Source of the DNA: Haloferula luteola | GTDB lineage: Bacteria; Verrucomicrobiota; Verrucomicrobiia; Verrucomicrobiales; Akkermansiaceae | Reading direction: 5' to 3' | NCBI RefSeq assembly: GCF_014201715.1 | Contig: NZ_JACHFD010000008.1 | Location: 164,137-228,136, forward strand | Length of the DNA: 64,000 nucleotides | Shown here: positions 1 through 8,827 of the stretch, piece by piece | Position numbering within the stretch: position 1 is the stretch's first letter | Layout: each line of letters begins with the position of its first letter | The notes under the pieces: generated by a model | The model's input: the letters and a program-made list of their open reading frames with translations, nothing else | Told to the model about the DNA's origin: nothing | Databases searched by the model: none | Program-made: the position numbers and the translations under genes

Positions 1-2
1 CA

Positions 3-431
3 GATGTGAACCTGGCTTTTCATCTCACAGGTTCTTCATTGCTGGGGAGTGTCCTCGATTCGCTGCTGAGCTCGGCCAATTACAACCTGAATCCGGAAGG
101 ATATTTCTATGTGCTGGGGGAATGCCATCTTGCTCCGCCGAAGATGGAAGGGCGCCTTGCGGTTGCCGCGGACACCGCCCTCTATGGTTCAGGCGTGGAG
201 GTGGTCTTCGAGATCGATCGCGAGTATGCGCCGGTGTATCGGCCTCCCTTTCTTGGGCTCGACCTGGGGGATGTGAATTTGACGGTTCTCGGGACGCCGC
301 CATCGGATTCGGGGAGCGACACCGGAATGATTTCGCTGCCAGAGGTGGAGGTGCCCGATCTTGTCCAAGTCACGATCGACCTGAGCGGCCTGGGAGGCGC
401 GGGTTGGAGCCGGAGGACCGCGCAGCCATGA
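3..431 (+). CDS. Unknown protein, 5' end outside the window
   Basis: The reading frame is open from the first full codon, so the gene begins before the window and only the last 142 codons are visible; a GTG at 6 is probably internal. I recognise no domain. The visible part is acidic, rich in Leu, Val, Gly and Ser, and alternates in a beta-strand manner, as in many secreted proteins. The stop codon overlaps the start of the next gene by ATGA (428-431), so this is the first visible member of a coupled three-gene group running to 2118. Both downstream genes encode proteins with signal peptides, so an envelope role is likely by context only. Confidence 0.6.
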   Translation, partial: DVNLAFHLTGSSLLGSVLDSLLSSANYNLNPEGYFYVLGECHLAPPKMEGRLAVAADTALYGSGVEVVFEIDREYAPVYRPPFLGLDLGDVNLTVLGTPPSDSGSDTGMISLPEVEVPDLVQVTIDLSGLGGAGWSRRTAQP

Positions 432-961
432 AAGTTTTCATCATTGTCCTGGGGGGAATCTCGATGGTTCCACTGGCGACTGCCCAAACAGGGTCCTGGG
501 GGGGACCGGGAACAGTTTCGCCGGAATATGGGACTGCCGGACGGGAATTGCCGAGTGATGCGGATATCCGCGCACTCCGGTCCGCCGGTGGAATCATCGA
601 ACCCCGCCCGGTGCCGCGACGGCGCGATGGCTTCGGTCTCGAAGCGCTCTCGGAATACCTGATCGGATTTGGCACCCATGCCATGCTGCCGAAGGGATCG
701 ATTCTTTTTTGTCCCGATGCGCGTGCGTCCCAGCGGGCTGGCCAAGCAAAAGGGAGACCCACTCCCTGGCCGGATTTTCTGGCAGGCAATCGCGGATGGG
801 TGACCACTTTTGAAGTCAGCCTCGCACAAATTCGCGGCGAGGAACCCGTGCCTGCCGAAAAATGGGAGTCTTTCTCTGCTGATGGCAAGGTGGTGGTAGC
901 GACCCATCGAGGTCTGCCTGTCACCGTTCTTGCTCCACCCCCTACCGTTCCCTCGCCATGA
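428..961 (+). CDS. Unknown secreted protein, 177 aa
   Basis: The ATG at 428 overlaps the preceding stop. It gives a clear signal peptide (MKVFIIVLGG... to about residue 19, ending ATA-Q). The same frame is open further upstream, but only this start yields the signal sequence. The mature part begins Gly/Ser-rich, has a basic patch around residue 65, and shows no family motif I can name. A conserved-looking segment (LPKGSILFCPDARA, about residues 90-103) has one Cys. Its stop overlaps the next ATG, so it is co-translated with the proteins on either side. Function unknown. Confidence 0.7.
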   Translation: MKVFIIVLGGISMVPLATAQTGSWGGPGTVSPEYGTAGRELPSDADIRALRSAGGIIEPRPVPRRRDGFGLEALSEYLIGFGTHAMLPKGSILFCPDARASQRAGQAKGRPTPWPDFLAGNRGWVTTFEVSLAQIRGEEPVPAEKWESFSADGKVVVATHRGLPVTVLAPPPTVPSP

Positions 962-2118
962 AAATGTTCGTTTGGTTCCTGCTGGGCTGCGTTCCCTCCG
1001 TGAGAGCCGTGGATTTCATTCGCCAAATTCAGCTCATCGACGGGCGTACGGTGGTGTATGACATTCCGGTTTCAGGAACGACTGGAAGCATTCTATCGAA
1101 ACCGTTGGAAGGAGATGGGGCCTTGTTTCAGCTCTATGCCTATCAGGATGAGTCGTACGATCCCTTTAGTTTGCTTGATGCGAACGTGGGCACGATCGCG
1201 AATGTGAATGTGTCTCTGGATTCTCATCTGGTGGACGTCGATTTGTTGGGCATCCACTTGGATGTGCTGTTGGGAGGCTCGGGAGACGAAACCGAAACTC
1301 CCGAGCGGCTTGATGAAGTGGTGGTGGGGACTTATTTGCCATCGGCGACGGTGGTTCTTCACTCACGGGACCCGTATCCGGTGCCGCGCACCCGAGCGGA
1401 CCAACCCTTTGGGATGACTTTGCAGCTGCGTCATCTCGCTTTGCCAGACGATCCCAAGGGAGGGATTCATCAGGCGGAATTGGTGCGTGATTTTCGACTC
1501 TATCACCCCGAGTTGCACGCTCCCTACCCGGATGGTTCGGGCCAAGGGAGCTATGCCGATGTTTTCGATTTTACCGCCAACGGTGATTTCTCCGATAGTA
1601 GCATCTATCAGGCTTTGCCCGTGGCCCGCCCGAGTAAGGCGTCCGGAGAAGAAACTTTTGCCGCGCGGGTCGCCCTCGGAAGCGAAGGGGAGATGGCCGT
1701 GATTGGATCTGCCACCATGCAAGTTTGGCCGGTCTGCGAAGGTCGCATCGAAGGCGTGGAAGAAGGCGTGGTCTATAAGACGCTGCCTAGTGAGGTTCGG
1801 TATGTGTGCGATGACCTCTATCCGGACAGTGTGACTTACGCCCAAATTTACGCGGGTTCCGCCGCGTTGGGTGCCTCAGGGAAAGTGGTGGCTTCCTCGG
1901 TAGTCACGTTCAATACGAGCTCGCCTCAAGATGCGGTGATGCCGATCGAACTGGAAGACCTGGAAGCGGATGTTCTCGAGCAAGATGGTGTTTACACCAT
2001 CGAGCTGCTGACGGTGACGCCCTTCTTTGATCGGGAGCCGGAACGTGTGGCGGCGGTGAGTTTCGAACTCGACCGAACGGTCGAAGTGCGGGCGACTTTG
2101 GCGACGACGAGCCACTGA
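958..2118 (+). CDS. Unknown secreted protein, 386 aa
   Basis: Starts at an ATGA overlap with the previous gene. Residues 1-17 form a signal peptide (MKMFVWFLLGCVPSVRA). The rest is acidic and predicted mainly beta by alternation, with a C-terminal half (about 240-385) that reads like two Ig-like beta sandwiches. Two cysteine pairs are possible (VWPVCEG and YVCDD). I cannot assign a family. As the last gene of a three-gene coupled unit it may form a complex with the two upstream products. Its stop lies 5 bp from the end of the convergent amidotransferase gene, leaving no room for a conventional terminator. Confidence 0.7.
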   Translation: MKMFVWFLLGCVPSVRAVDFIRQIQLIDGRTVVYDIPVSGTTGSILSKPLEGDGALFQLYAYQDESYDPFSLLDANVGTIANVNVSLDSHLVDVDLLGIHLDVLLGGSGDETETPERLDEVVVGTYLPSATVVLHSRDPYPVPRTRADQPFGMTLQLRHLALPDDPKGGIHQAELVRDFRLYHPELHAPYPDGSGQGSYADVFDFTANGDFSDSSIYQALPVARPSKASGEETFAARVALGSEGEMAVIGSATMQVWPVCEGRIEGVEEGVVYKTLPSEVRYVCDDLYPDSVTYAQIYAGSAALGASGKVVASSVVTFNTSSPQDAVMPIELEDLEADVLEQDGVYTIELLTVTPFFDREPERVAAVSFELDRTVEVRATLATTSH

Positions 2119-2123
2119 TGATC

Positions 2124-2819
2124 TCAGTCCCGTAGCAAATAGTCCAAGACCTTGCCGAGATGGAGCTGTTGGTAGTCCTCCGGGCGATCCGCAAGTAGCT
2201 GAGATTTCGTTTGAACAAAGGGCCCGGGAACGAGATCGCTTTCGCCGTGCTCGACAAGTTGGGCACAGGAGGAGGGTGTCGTTTCGAGATGAAACTGGAG
2301 GCCAATGGCTTTTGGACCCCATTGAAATCCTTGCTGGGGGCAAGCCACGCTGCGGGCCAGTGGAAGAGCATCGGGTGGGAGGTCGAAGGTCTCGCCGTGC
2401 CAGTGAAACGCCATGAATGAGGAGTCGAAAGAGAAGCCCTCCAGTTGGGGAATGCTCTCGACAGGGAACCACCCAATCTCTCGATCCTCTTGGCGACGCA
2501 CGGTCGCGCCCAAGGAACTTGCCATGAGTTGTGCACCCAGGCAGATGCCAAGTGTCGGACGGCCGGATTTCAACCACTGTCCGAGATATTCCTTCTCTCG
2601 GACGAGCCAGGGATGGGATTTCTCGTCGTGGACGCTCATGGGGCCGCCCATGAGGATGAGGAAATCGATTGTTTCGGGATCCGGCAGGTTATCGGCTCGG
2701 TCCATGAGACTACGAGTCACGTGGTGGCCACGTTGGGTGAGCCAGGGATCGATCGCGGCAGGACCTTCAAAGGGGACGTGCTGGATGACGTGGACGTGCA
2801 TGACGAGAGCGATTCTCAA
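2124..2819 (-). CDS. Class I glutamine amidotransferase-like protein
   Basis: A 231-residue stand-alone GATase1 protein of the YfeJ/GuaA-N type. The nucleophile elbow is LGICLGAQL (Cys near residue 94), and the catalytic His-Glu pair is in QFHLET near residue 176. FHWHGETF near 140 is typical of the 'GMP synthase - glutamine amidotransferase domain' family. Such proteins hydrolyse glutamine or related gamma-glutamyl amides in the cytosol; the true substrate is usually unknown. The start overlaps the end of the upstream secreted-protein gene by ATGA, so a cytosolic enzyme is translationally coupled behind two exported proteins, which is unusual. No synthase partner lies nearby. Confidence 0.85.
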   Translation of the reverse strand: MRIALVMHVHVIQHVPFEGPAAIDPWLTQRGHHVTRSLMDRADNLPDPETIDFLILMGGPMSVHDEKSHPWLVREKEYLGQWLKSGRPTLGICLGAQLMASSLGATVRRQEDREIGWFPVESIPQLEGFSFDSSFMAFHWHGETFDLPPDALPLARSVACPQQGFQWGPKAIGLQFHLETTPSSCAQLVEHGESDLVPGPFVQTKSQLLADRPEDYQQLHLGKVLDYLLRD

Positions 2820-3523
2820 TCCAAATCCGGAGCCAGGCGAAGCCTGAAAAATCGCCGAGGAGACGGCGCATTCATCGCGGGGAGGGAGATGGTGGTGGTG
2901 TTTCCTTCGCTCTCAAGATTGGAGTCTACCGCCACCCAGCCCGATGCGCTGAGGGTGGTGGATGTTTCCAAAATGGCTCCCGGCGGTAGGGCGGGGCTGA
3001 CGGTCCACTGCTGATTGCCGGGTTCTAGGGAATGGGTGGTAAGGTGGTCACGAGGGTCTCGCGGGTTGGTGCCAAGGAGGAACTCGGCGCGATTGCTGAG
3101 GCCATCCCCGTCGGTGTCTTCACTCCCGTCTGGGGTGTCCGGGTCGAAACCGAATTGGCTTTCAAACGTGTCTGGGAGTCCATCGCCATCTTCATCCGCC
3201 TGGGTGGGCCCGGAGGCAGTGATGATGAGAGACGGGGGCTGCCCCGAAGTGCTCAGGTCGATGCCCTCGGGTTCTTCCGCGAGAGCGAACTGGACGTTGG
3301 CCGGGGCAGGAAGCAATGGACCCCATTTGATTTTTCCACGGGACTCATCGTAGGAGCCTCCATGGCTGATGTGAGTAACTCGAGAGCCCGCAGGCACTTC
3401 CAGTTCAAGGAAGACGTGCGAGGAGTTCGGAGAGAGTTGCAGGGAGTATTGGCCGGCAAGGAGTGGGAGGGGCAGTAGGCAAAGGAAGGCAGGGATCTTC
3501 ATTGGTGGGAGGGCGGAGTTCAT
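2816..3523 (-). CDS. Secreted protein with TSP3-like calcium repeats
   Basis: 235 residues. The ATG at 3523 overlaps the stop of the upstream giant gene (ATGA); an in-frame ATG at 3502 (MKIPAFLCLL) gives a cleaner signal peptide and may be the real start. Residues about 105-155 carry thrombospondin type 3-like Ca-binding repeats (DEDGDGLPD and DTDGDGLSN) followed by NPRDP. The C-terminus is a short beta module with Ser/Trp and a terminal RRFFRLRLAP, a signature also seen at the ends of three other secreted proteins in this window. It is probably a cell-surface or extracellular companion of the 1444-residue protein encoded just upstream. Confidence 0.75.
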   Translation of the reverse strand: MNSALPPMKIPAFLCLLPLPLLAGQYSLQLSPNSSHVFLELEVPAGSRVTHISHGGSYDESRGKIKWGPLLPAPANVQFALAEEPEGIDLSTSGQPPSLIITASGPTQADEDGDGLPDTFESQFGFDPDTPDGSEDTDGDGLSNRAEFLLGTNPRDPRDHLTTHSLEPGNQQWTVSPALPPGAILETSTTLSASGWVAVDSNLESEGNTTTISLPAMNAPSPRRFFRLRLAPDLD

Positions 3524-6500
3524 TCGCGGCTCGATTGAGGAAGCTTCGAGAGGGTGAATGTGGTGGCGAAGTCGGGCAGGGAATAGGTGATGCTCCCGGT
3601 CGTGGTGGCACCGGCCGCGGAGTAGCGGACGATGAAATCGGAGAAGGATGCCATGTGGAAAACCAAGTCGGGCCAGCCGTCGTCATTGAAATCGGCGAGG
3701 GACATGACCTCACGGAAATCAGGGCGTTCCATGGTGAGGTCCGTGAGAATGTTGCCTGCGGAGCTGAGAATTTGATGACGATAGGTGGTGGTATTTGGAG
3801 ATTCGCAAAGGACGACGGTGGTGCCATCGGGATTGAGGGCGGCGGCGCGCGGAATCCAGTCGGCCTGGGCGCTCAACAGGGTGATTGGCGAGTTGGAGAC
3901 TCCGTTGACCGTGCCGCGACGTACCCAAAGGTCCGCTTGGGCGTTGCGCCCTGCGAAGTCGAGTTGGCCGTCTTGATCGAAGTCTCCCATGCCGATGACA
4001 TGTTCTCCGGCATTGAGAGAAAACAGGGTGCGACCGATGAGTTTCCCGGTGACGGAGTCCTGCTGCCAGAAGTCGAAGTGGAGGTGCCCATCGAATTCCC
4101 GTTCGACGAAGAGCCCGTGCTGACCGGTGTCCCCCAGACGCCCATACAGGACGACGGTGAGACTGTCGGCGATGGCATCGCGAGTTTCCTGATTCAAAAG
4201 TACGGTGCTGCCGAGAAGCGCTCCTCCTTGGGAGAAGGTTCCTAGGCGAATGCCGGAGGCGGTGGTGTTGAAGAAGTCGGTCGCGTCATAGGGATAAAGC
4301 CGGTTGTTGGAGTCCACGATGGCGCCGCTGATGGAGGTCGACGGCAGGGGTGTCGATGGTGCGGGGAAGCTTGCATCGCCATCCAAGTCGGCTGGGGAGT
4401 CCGTGAAGGAGTCCGCGAGTTCGTCCGGAGTGTCTTGCGGATCCGGGTCGGGATCGGGATCAGGATCCGGGTCGGGAAAATCTTCAGGAGGATTCGGATG
4501 GTCTTCACGGCGTTTTCGGATTTCGCCACAGTAGAGGAGATCGGGATCGCTGTTGTAGGTGTCGGTGACGATCAGCGATCGACCAAGATCGGGGTCGTCC
4601 GGGGAGTAGAAGGAGAGAAGGGCGAAACGTCGGGCGGCGCCGCGCACAGGTTCGTAGTCGTCGAGTTCAATCCCGCCGCAACAGCTATGGTAGATCGCGA
4701 AGGGGGCCGAGCGGGGTGCGGTGCCGGGATCGGCTGGGCCGCAGAACACCAAGCGATCCTCGGTGATGGGGAAGCGCAGGGTGCCCTCGGTGTTGACGGC
4801 GATTTTTCGGTAAACGAAGGTGGCAGAGGAGTAGAGGGAATCGGAGTCTCCGTTTGTCGAATCAGGATAGGAGATGGTTCCGGAGAAGGTCAGGTTGACG
4901 TCGGGGAGGGTGACTTCATCGAGGTATTCGATGGTGGCCGAGACGAGATAGTTTTCTGGGTCTCCCGGATCCACGGTGGGTCCAGTCGTCGAGATCACGG
5001 TTCCGCGGTTGCTGAGCCAGGTGACGGCGAGTCCGGTTTCGTCGACCGAATCGGAGTGAGTCAGGCCGTATTCAAAGTGAATCTGGTAGGCGCCGTTGGT
5101 GGTGGTGACGGCAGTGGGGGGCGAGGTTCCATCCCCTTTGCCGAAACTGGGAGCCCAGACACTTTCACGTGGATCGGCGGCGAGGTCATCTTCGCTGAAG
5201 TAGCTGCCTCCAAGGGTGGCGTCGGGGATGTTGATTAAGGCGGTTGGTTCCAAGAAGTCGACGAGGCCAATGACGGTGCCGAAGCTCTCCACTTCGAAGA
5301 GTCGGGTATCGGCTGAACCGGAGTCGAGCTCCTGGGTGAAGTGGGTGACCAGTTGTCCGATTCCTTCGATCATTTCGACGCCCTGGTAGCCGGTGGGTGT
5401 GACCCATGGTTGGCCGAGGTCCTCGGGGATGAAGTCGCCATATCCGACGAGCAGGCTGAAGGTTTTGGTGGGGTGCACGGCACCCTCAACGAGGGCTGCC
5501 GGGTCGAGGTCGTAGTGTTGGGTGGTCTGAACGTAGTTCAGGCAGGGCCCCGTGGAGTAGTAGCCTTGGGCGATGAAGTCATCGGCCCCGGTGGCGCGAA
5601 GGGTGATTTCGGCTTGGGGCTCGGGTGGAAAGGTGAAGCTGGCGGTGGTGTCGTCGATCGGAGTCAGAGTGCCTCCCCCGTGGGCGATCTCCCATTGCAC
5701 GACCTTGAAGTTGGGATCGGGTTGGGCGGGGATGGCCGTGACGGTGATCGTTTCGCCTGGCTCCCTGCAAATGCGGCTGGGGGAGAGGTCGAAGACTTTG
5801 GCAAGGTAGTAGATGGTGGCCGATGCCTGAACCCGCTGGTTGAGGGTGCCTTCGATGCAGCCCATGGCTTGGGACTCAGCGATGCAGAGTAGGGGGTATT
5901 TCTGAGCATCGGTCGGCACCGGATAGTTCTCCAGAGTGTGCGTCGAGGTGGTCGAAAAGTCCGGAGTGGAAACTTCGGTGAGGGTATCGTGAACCAATTT
6001 CCCGGTGACGTCGTAGATCTTCCAGCGGAGCTTCTCGTTTTCGTAGGACGAGGAAATGTCGACGGTGAGACGGGGAGGGTTCTGGACGTCGTCGACGGAA
6101 ACCGCGGGCGGACGGAAGTCAAGATGAGGGGGCTGAAGTGTGAGCTTCTCGGTTTGTTTGTAGGGGGGAGTGTTCGGAAGGTTATTGGTACCTCCTTCGG
6201 TGGCGTCCGTGGTTTTGATGGCGATTTCGATGAGATCGGGTCCCGGGGACTTGGGGATCACTCCGTTGGCGGAGAAGGCGTCGACTTCAAAGCGACCGGA
6301 GAGGCTCTTGAAGGTGAGTTTGGGGTCGGCGCGGGTTTGTGGGATGGAGATGTCGGACCAGACGCAGGGGGTGGGTTTGTAGTCGAAGTCCTGGATCGGG
6401 TCGTAGAGTTGGTCGATGACCTTTTTTCGAGCTTGGCCGAGCTGAGAGGAATAGTAGTCGGTGACGCCGCTGGCGAGTTGGCCCGCAGGGCCTTTGACCC

Positions 6501-7854
6501 ATTCGGCAAGGTCCTCGGGATTGGGCAATTTTTCTTCGAGGAGATACTTACCGAGCGAGAAGCCTTCGGAGGTGATGGTGGCCTTGAGTTCCTGGAAATA
6601 GATGTGGATGCATTCTCCGTCGTAGGGGCTGTCGGTAGGAAGCGTGGGGGTGAGGGGGACGGCATTGCCATCCCGCAGTTCATAGGAGATGTGGGTGAAG
6701 GTTTTTGGCAGGGTCTTCATGTCCCACTCGTTGAGTAGGGAGTAGAGTTCCAGGGGGATGGAGAAGGCGAGACCTACTCGTTTGGAGAGGGTCTTGGAGT
6801 CCGAGACGAGCTTTTTGCCGAGCTTGGTGGCTTGTTCGGTGAGGGCATCCAGCGCCTTTCCAGTGAGTTGTTTGGTGAGGGATTTGTCGTCGGCTTTTGC
6901 TTCCAGCTTTGCCCGATATTGGGTGAGCAGGATGAGCTCGTTCCACTGGTCGATCTGGGTGCAATGAGAGGAAGACGTTGCCCGGGCGCGCGTGGCTGCG
7001 GCGGGGAGAAGGACGGCAGAGTCTTGGAGGGCTTCGAAGGTGCCATTTCGGGTGGCGGAAAGGGCCAGCAGTTCGCGGGCGATGAAGGTTTCGATTTCGG
7101 AATCGGGGCCGGCAGGATGGTTTTCGAGCAGGCGCATCGACTCGGCGGTGTGCCGGAGGTAGGCGTAGGTGTAGCCCATGAGCCGTTGGAAATCGGTCAC
7201 GGTCTGGTCGGCGGCGATGGCCTGGACGGTGGCGTCGGGATTCCAATCGCCCCGTGCCGCCAGGGCGTCGGCGGTTTCGTCGAGGAAGCCGGGAATGGAG
7301 ATGCCTGCGGTGTCGATGGGAAGGAGTCGGAAGATGCCGGCGCGGTAGGTTTGGCCATCGGCATCGACTTCGATTTCTAGGTCGCGAGTGGGCAGCCAGG
7401 GAGACGGGACGTAGGGGGCGGCGAAACTGAGGTGGGAGCCGCTGGCATCGACTTCGAAGTTCAACCACTCGCCGGTTTCGACGGGTCGGTAGCGACCTGC
7501 GAGGGTGCTGGGTTGGCCCGGCAGGCCGTGGATTTCCACGGTGGTGAGGGGGAGTCCGATGCGGGAGGAGAGGGAAATGTAGGGAGCCCCCGATGATGGG
7601 TTGGGGAGCCAGCGATGGGGTTCGGAGAGGGACGGGTCGTCCTGATAGTTTTCGCCCTCGCGCCAGAGAAACCACGCTTGGGCGAAATCGGGGTCAGCCA
7701 TGGCCTCGTCACTGGAGGCAAATCCCCCCAAGGTTGCGGGATAGGCGGCGATCTCGGCGAGGTCGATGCGCTGGTCGGAATTGGTGTCTGCCGGGTGAGT
7801 TGCGGCGAAGAGGGTGGAGGACAGAAGGAGAACAATGGACGGCAAAAACCTCAT
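3520..7854 (-). CDS. Giant secreted FG-GAP/Ig-type surface protein
   Basis: 1444 residues from the ATG at 7854, which begins a signal peptide (MRFLPSIVLLLSSTLFA). An EF-hand/dockerin-like stretch (ADTNSDQRIDLAEI) follows at about 22-35. The centre is long and beta-rich, with Ig-like segments (about 500-1050) and several Cys. Near residue 1130 is an acidic linker of repeated Asp-Pro. The C-terminal part has two FG-GAP/VCBS-type calcium motifs, GDFDQDGQLDF (about 1288) and ADFNDDGWPDLVF (about 1388), as in integrin-like beta propellers. The family is a generic adhesin or extracellular structural protein; the ligand is unknown. It heads a coupled three-gene minus-strand unit. Confidence 0.75.
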   Translation of the reverse strand: MRFLPSIVLLLSSTLFAATHPADTNSDQRIDLAEIAAYPATLGGFASSDEAMADPDFAQAWFLWREGENYQDDPSLSEPHRWLPNPSSGAPYISLSSRIGLPLTTVEIHGLPGQPSTLAGRYRPVETGEWLNFEVDASGSHLSFAAPYVPSPWLPTRDLEIEVDADGQTYRAGIFRLLPIDTAGISIPGFLDETADALAARGDWNPDATVQAIAADQTVTDFQRLMGYTYAYLRHTAESMRLLENHPAGPDSEIETFIARELLALSATRNGTFEALQDSAVLLPAAATRARATSSSHCTQIDQWNELILLTQYRAKLEAKADDKSLTKQLTGKALDALTEQATKLGKKLVSDSKTLSKRVGLAFSIPLELYSLLNEWDMKTLPKTFTHISYELRDGNAVPLTPTLPTDSPYDGECIHIYFQELKATITSEGFSLGKYLLEEKLPNPEDLAEWVKGPAGQLASGVTDYYSSQLGQARKKVIDQLYDPIQDFDYKPTPCVWSDISIPQTRADPKLTFKSLSGRFEVDAFSANGVIPKSPGPDLIEIAIKTTDATEGGTNNLPNTPPYKQTEKLTLQPPHLDFRPPAVSVDDVQNPPRLTVDISSSYENEKLRWKIYDVTGKLVHDTLTEVSTPDFSTTSTHTLENYPVPTDAQKYPLLCIAESQAMGCIEGTLNQRVQASATIYYLAKVFDLSPSRICREPGETITVTAIPAQPDPNFKVVQWEIAHGGGTLTPIDDTTASFTFPPEPQAEITLRATGADDFIAQGYYSTGPCLNYVQTTQHYDLDPAALVEGAVHPTKTFSLLVGYGDFIPEDLGQPWVTPTGYQGVEMIEGIGQLVTHFTQELDSGSADTRLFEVESFGTVIGLVDFLEPTALINIPDATLGGSYFSEDDLAADPRESVWAPSFGKGDGTSPPTAVTTTNGAYQIHFEYGLTHSDSVDETGLAVTWLSNRGTVISTTGPTVDPGDPENYLVSATIEYLDEVTLPDVNLTFSGTISYPDSTNGDSDSLYSSATFVYRKIAVNTEGTLRFPITEDRLVFCGPADPGTAPRSAPFAIYHSCCGGIELDDYEPVRGAARRFALLSFYSPDDPDLGRSLIVTDTYNSDPDLLYCGEIRKRREDHPNPPEDFPDPDPDPDPDPDPQDTPDELADSFTDSPADLDGDASFPAPSTPLPSTSISGAIVDSNNRLYPYDATDFFNTTASGIRLGTFSQGGALLGSTVLLNQETRDAIADSLTVVLYGRLGDTGQHGLFVEREFDGHLHFDFWQQDSVTGKLIGRTLFSLNAGEHVIGMGDFDQDGQLDFAGRNAQADLWVRRGTVNGVSNSPITLLSAQADWIPRAAALNPDGTTVVLCESPNTTTYRHQILSSAGNILTDLTMERPDFREVMSLADFNDDGWPDLVFHMASFSDFIVRYSAAGATTTGSITYSLPDFATTFTLSKLPQSSRE
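4436..4482 (-). repeat. Asp-Pro coding microsatellite
   Basis: Near-tandem GATCCG/GATCGG-type hexamers, read on the minus strand, encode alternating Pro and Asp in the linker of the giant FG-GAP protein. The repeat is in frame and hexameric, so unit gain or loss would change linker length without breaking the frame. Confidence 0.7.
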
Positions 7855-8014
7855 GGGATGGGGCTCAGGGTGAATGGGTGGCGGCACGCTAGCGGAAAAT
7901 TACGCAGGGAAGAGCCTGAAATGGCATTTTTTCACATCCCATGGGAGTTCGAAGGGAGGGGCTGCCATGGGTTTTCTCCTTGGCCGCGGGGCGACTGATC
8001 CGTTTTGCTCGGGC
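7855..8014. promoter_or_regulatory. Divergent intergenic region
   Basis: A 160-bp gap between the starts of the giant secreted protein (minus) and the metallo-hydrolase (plus). It must hold promoters for both directions. I see an A/T-rich patch (GGAAAATTACG and CATTTTTTCAC, 7898-7938) but no box good enough to name. Confidence 0.35.
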
Positions 8015-8827
8015 ATGCGGTTCGCGGTGCTGGGGAGTGGGAGTGGTGGCAATGCCACGGTGATCGATGCCGGGGGCGTGCGCGTTTTGGTGGATGCGGG
8101 GCTTTCTGCGAAGCAGATCACGCTGCGGCTGGCCGCGATGGGCATTCCTCCTGAGTCATTGGATGCGGTGCTGTTGACCCACGAGCATGGCGACCACATT
8201 CGCGGGTTGCGGGTGCTGATGAAGTCTTTGAAACGGCCGATCTACGCGACGCCGGCGACTTCTCATGTGGTGCGGGAGGGGTTGGGTCCCGTGAGCTGGA
8301 AGGTTTTTGAGAGTGGGGGGCGGTTTGAGATCGGAGCGCTGGAAATCGAAAGTTTTGCGGTGCCGCACGATGCCGTCGAACCGGTGGGGTTTTTGTTCCG
8401 GGCGGCGGGCCGATCGTTTGGATTGGTGAGTGATTCCGGGCATGTTACGCCGCTCATGCGAGAGCGTCTGCGGGGGGTGGAGGCCTTGTTCATTGAGGCC
8501 AACTACGATGACGAGTTGTTGGAGGCCGACCTCAAGCGTCCATGGAGCACGAAGCAGCGGATTTCCTCGCGTCATGGGCACTTGTCGAATCGGCAGACCG
8601 CCGAGTTGGTGCGTGAGCTGGCAGCGGAAGGATTGCAGCGTGCGGTGTTGGGTCATTTGAGCCGCGATTGCAATGCTCCGGCGCGGGCGTTGGAGATGGT
8701 AGGAGCGTGTGGAATCTCGGTGTGTTGTGCCGGTCAGGACGAGCCGAGTGGCTGGCACGAGGAGAAGCCACCTTGCTCGATTGATTTCGCGGCCGATGAA
8801 TTGTTCGGGAGCTCGGTCCAGGGTTGA
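8015..8827 (+). CDS. YycJ/WalJ-type metallo-beta-lactamase-fold hydrolase
   Basis: 270 residues from the ATG at 8015, which opens the family's usual N-terminus (MRFAVLGSGSGGNATVI). Metal ligands are visible: THEHGDHI (about 50-57), the His of AVPHDAV (about 115), the Asp of LVSDSGH (about 139) and the late His of VLGHLSRD. GSGSGGN and the HEHxDH layout are characteristic of the YycJ (WalJ) group, cytosolic nucleases or phosphodiesterases linked in Firmicutes to cell-wall or DNA metabolism. The substrate here is unknown. The stop overlaps a TTG start of the next gene, so it may be co-expressed with the membrane GTPase pair. Confidence 0.85.
   Translation: MRFAVLGSGSGGNATVIDAGGVRVLVDAGLSAKQITLRLAAMGIPPESLDAVLLTHEHGDHIRGLRVLMKSLKRPIYATPATSHVVREGLGPVSWKVFESGGRFEIGALEIESFAVPHDAVEPVGFLFRAAGRSFGLVSDSGHVTPLMRERLRGVEALFIEANYDDELLEADLKRPWSTKQRISSRHGHLSNRQTAELVRELAAEGLQRAVLGHLSRDCNAPARALEMVGACGISVCCAGQDEPSGWHEEKPPCSIDFAADELFGSSVQG

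Noticed and set aside
3463..7380. Several 180-270-codon plus-strand frames opposite the giant FG-GAP gene
   Set aside because: Low-complexity Gly/Val/Glu composition and no start context; the minus strand encodes a signal peptide and calcium-binding motifs.
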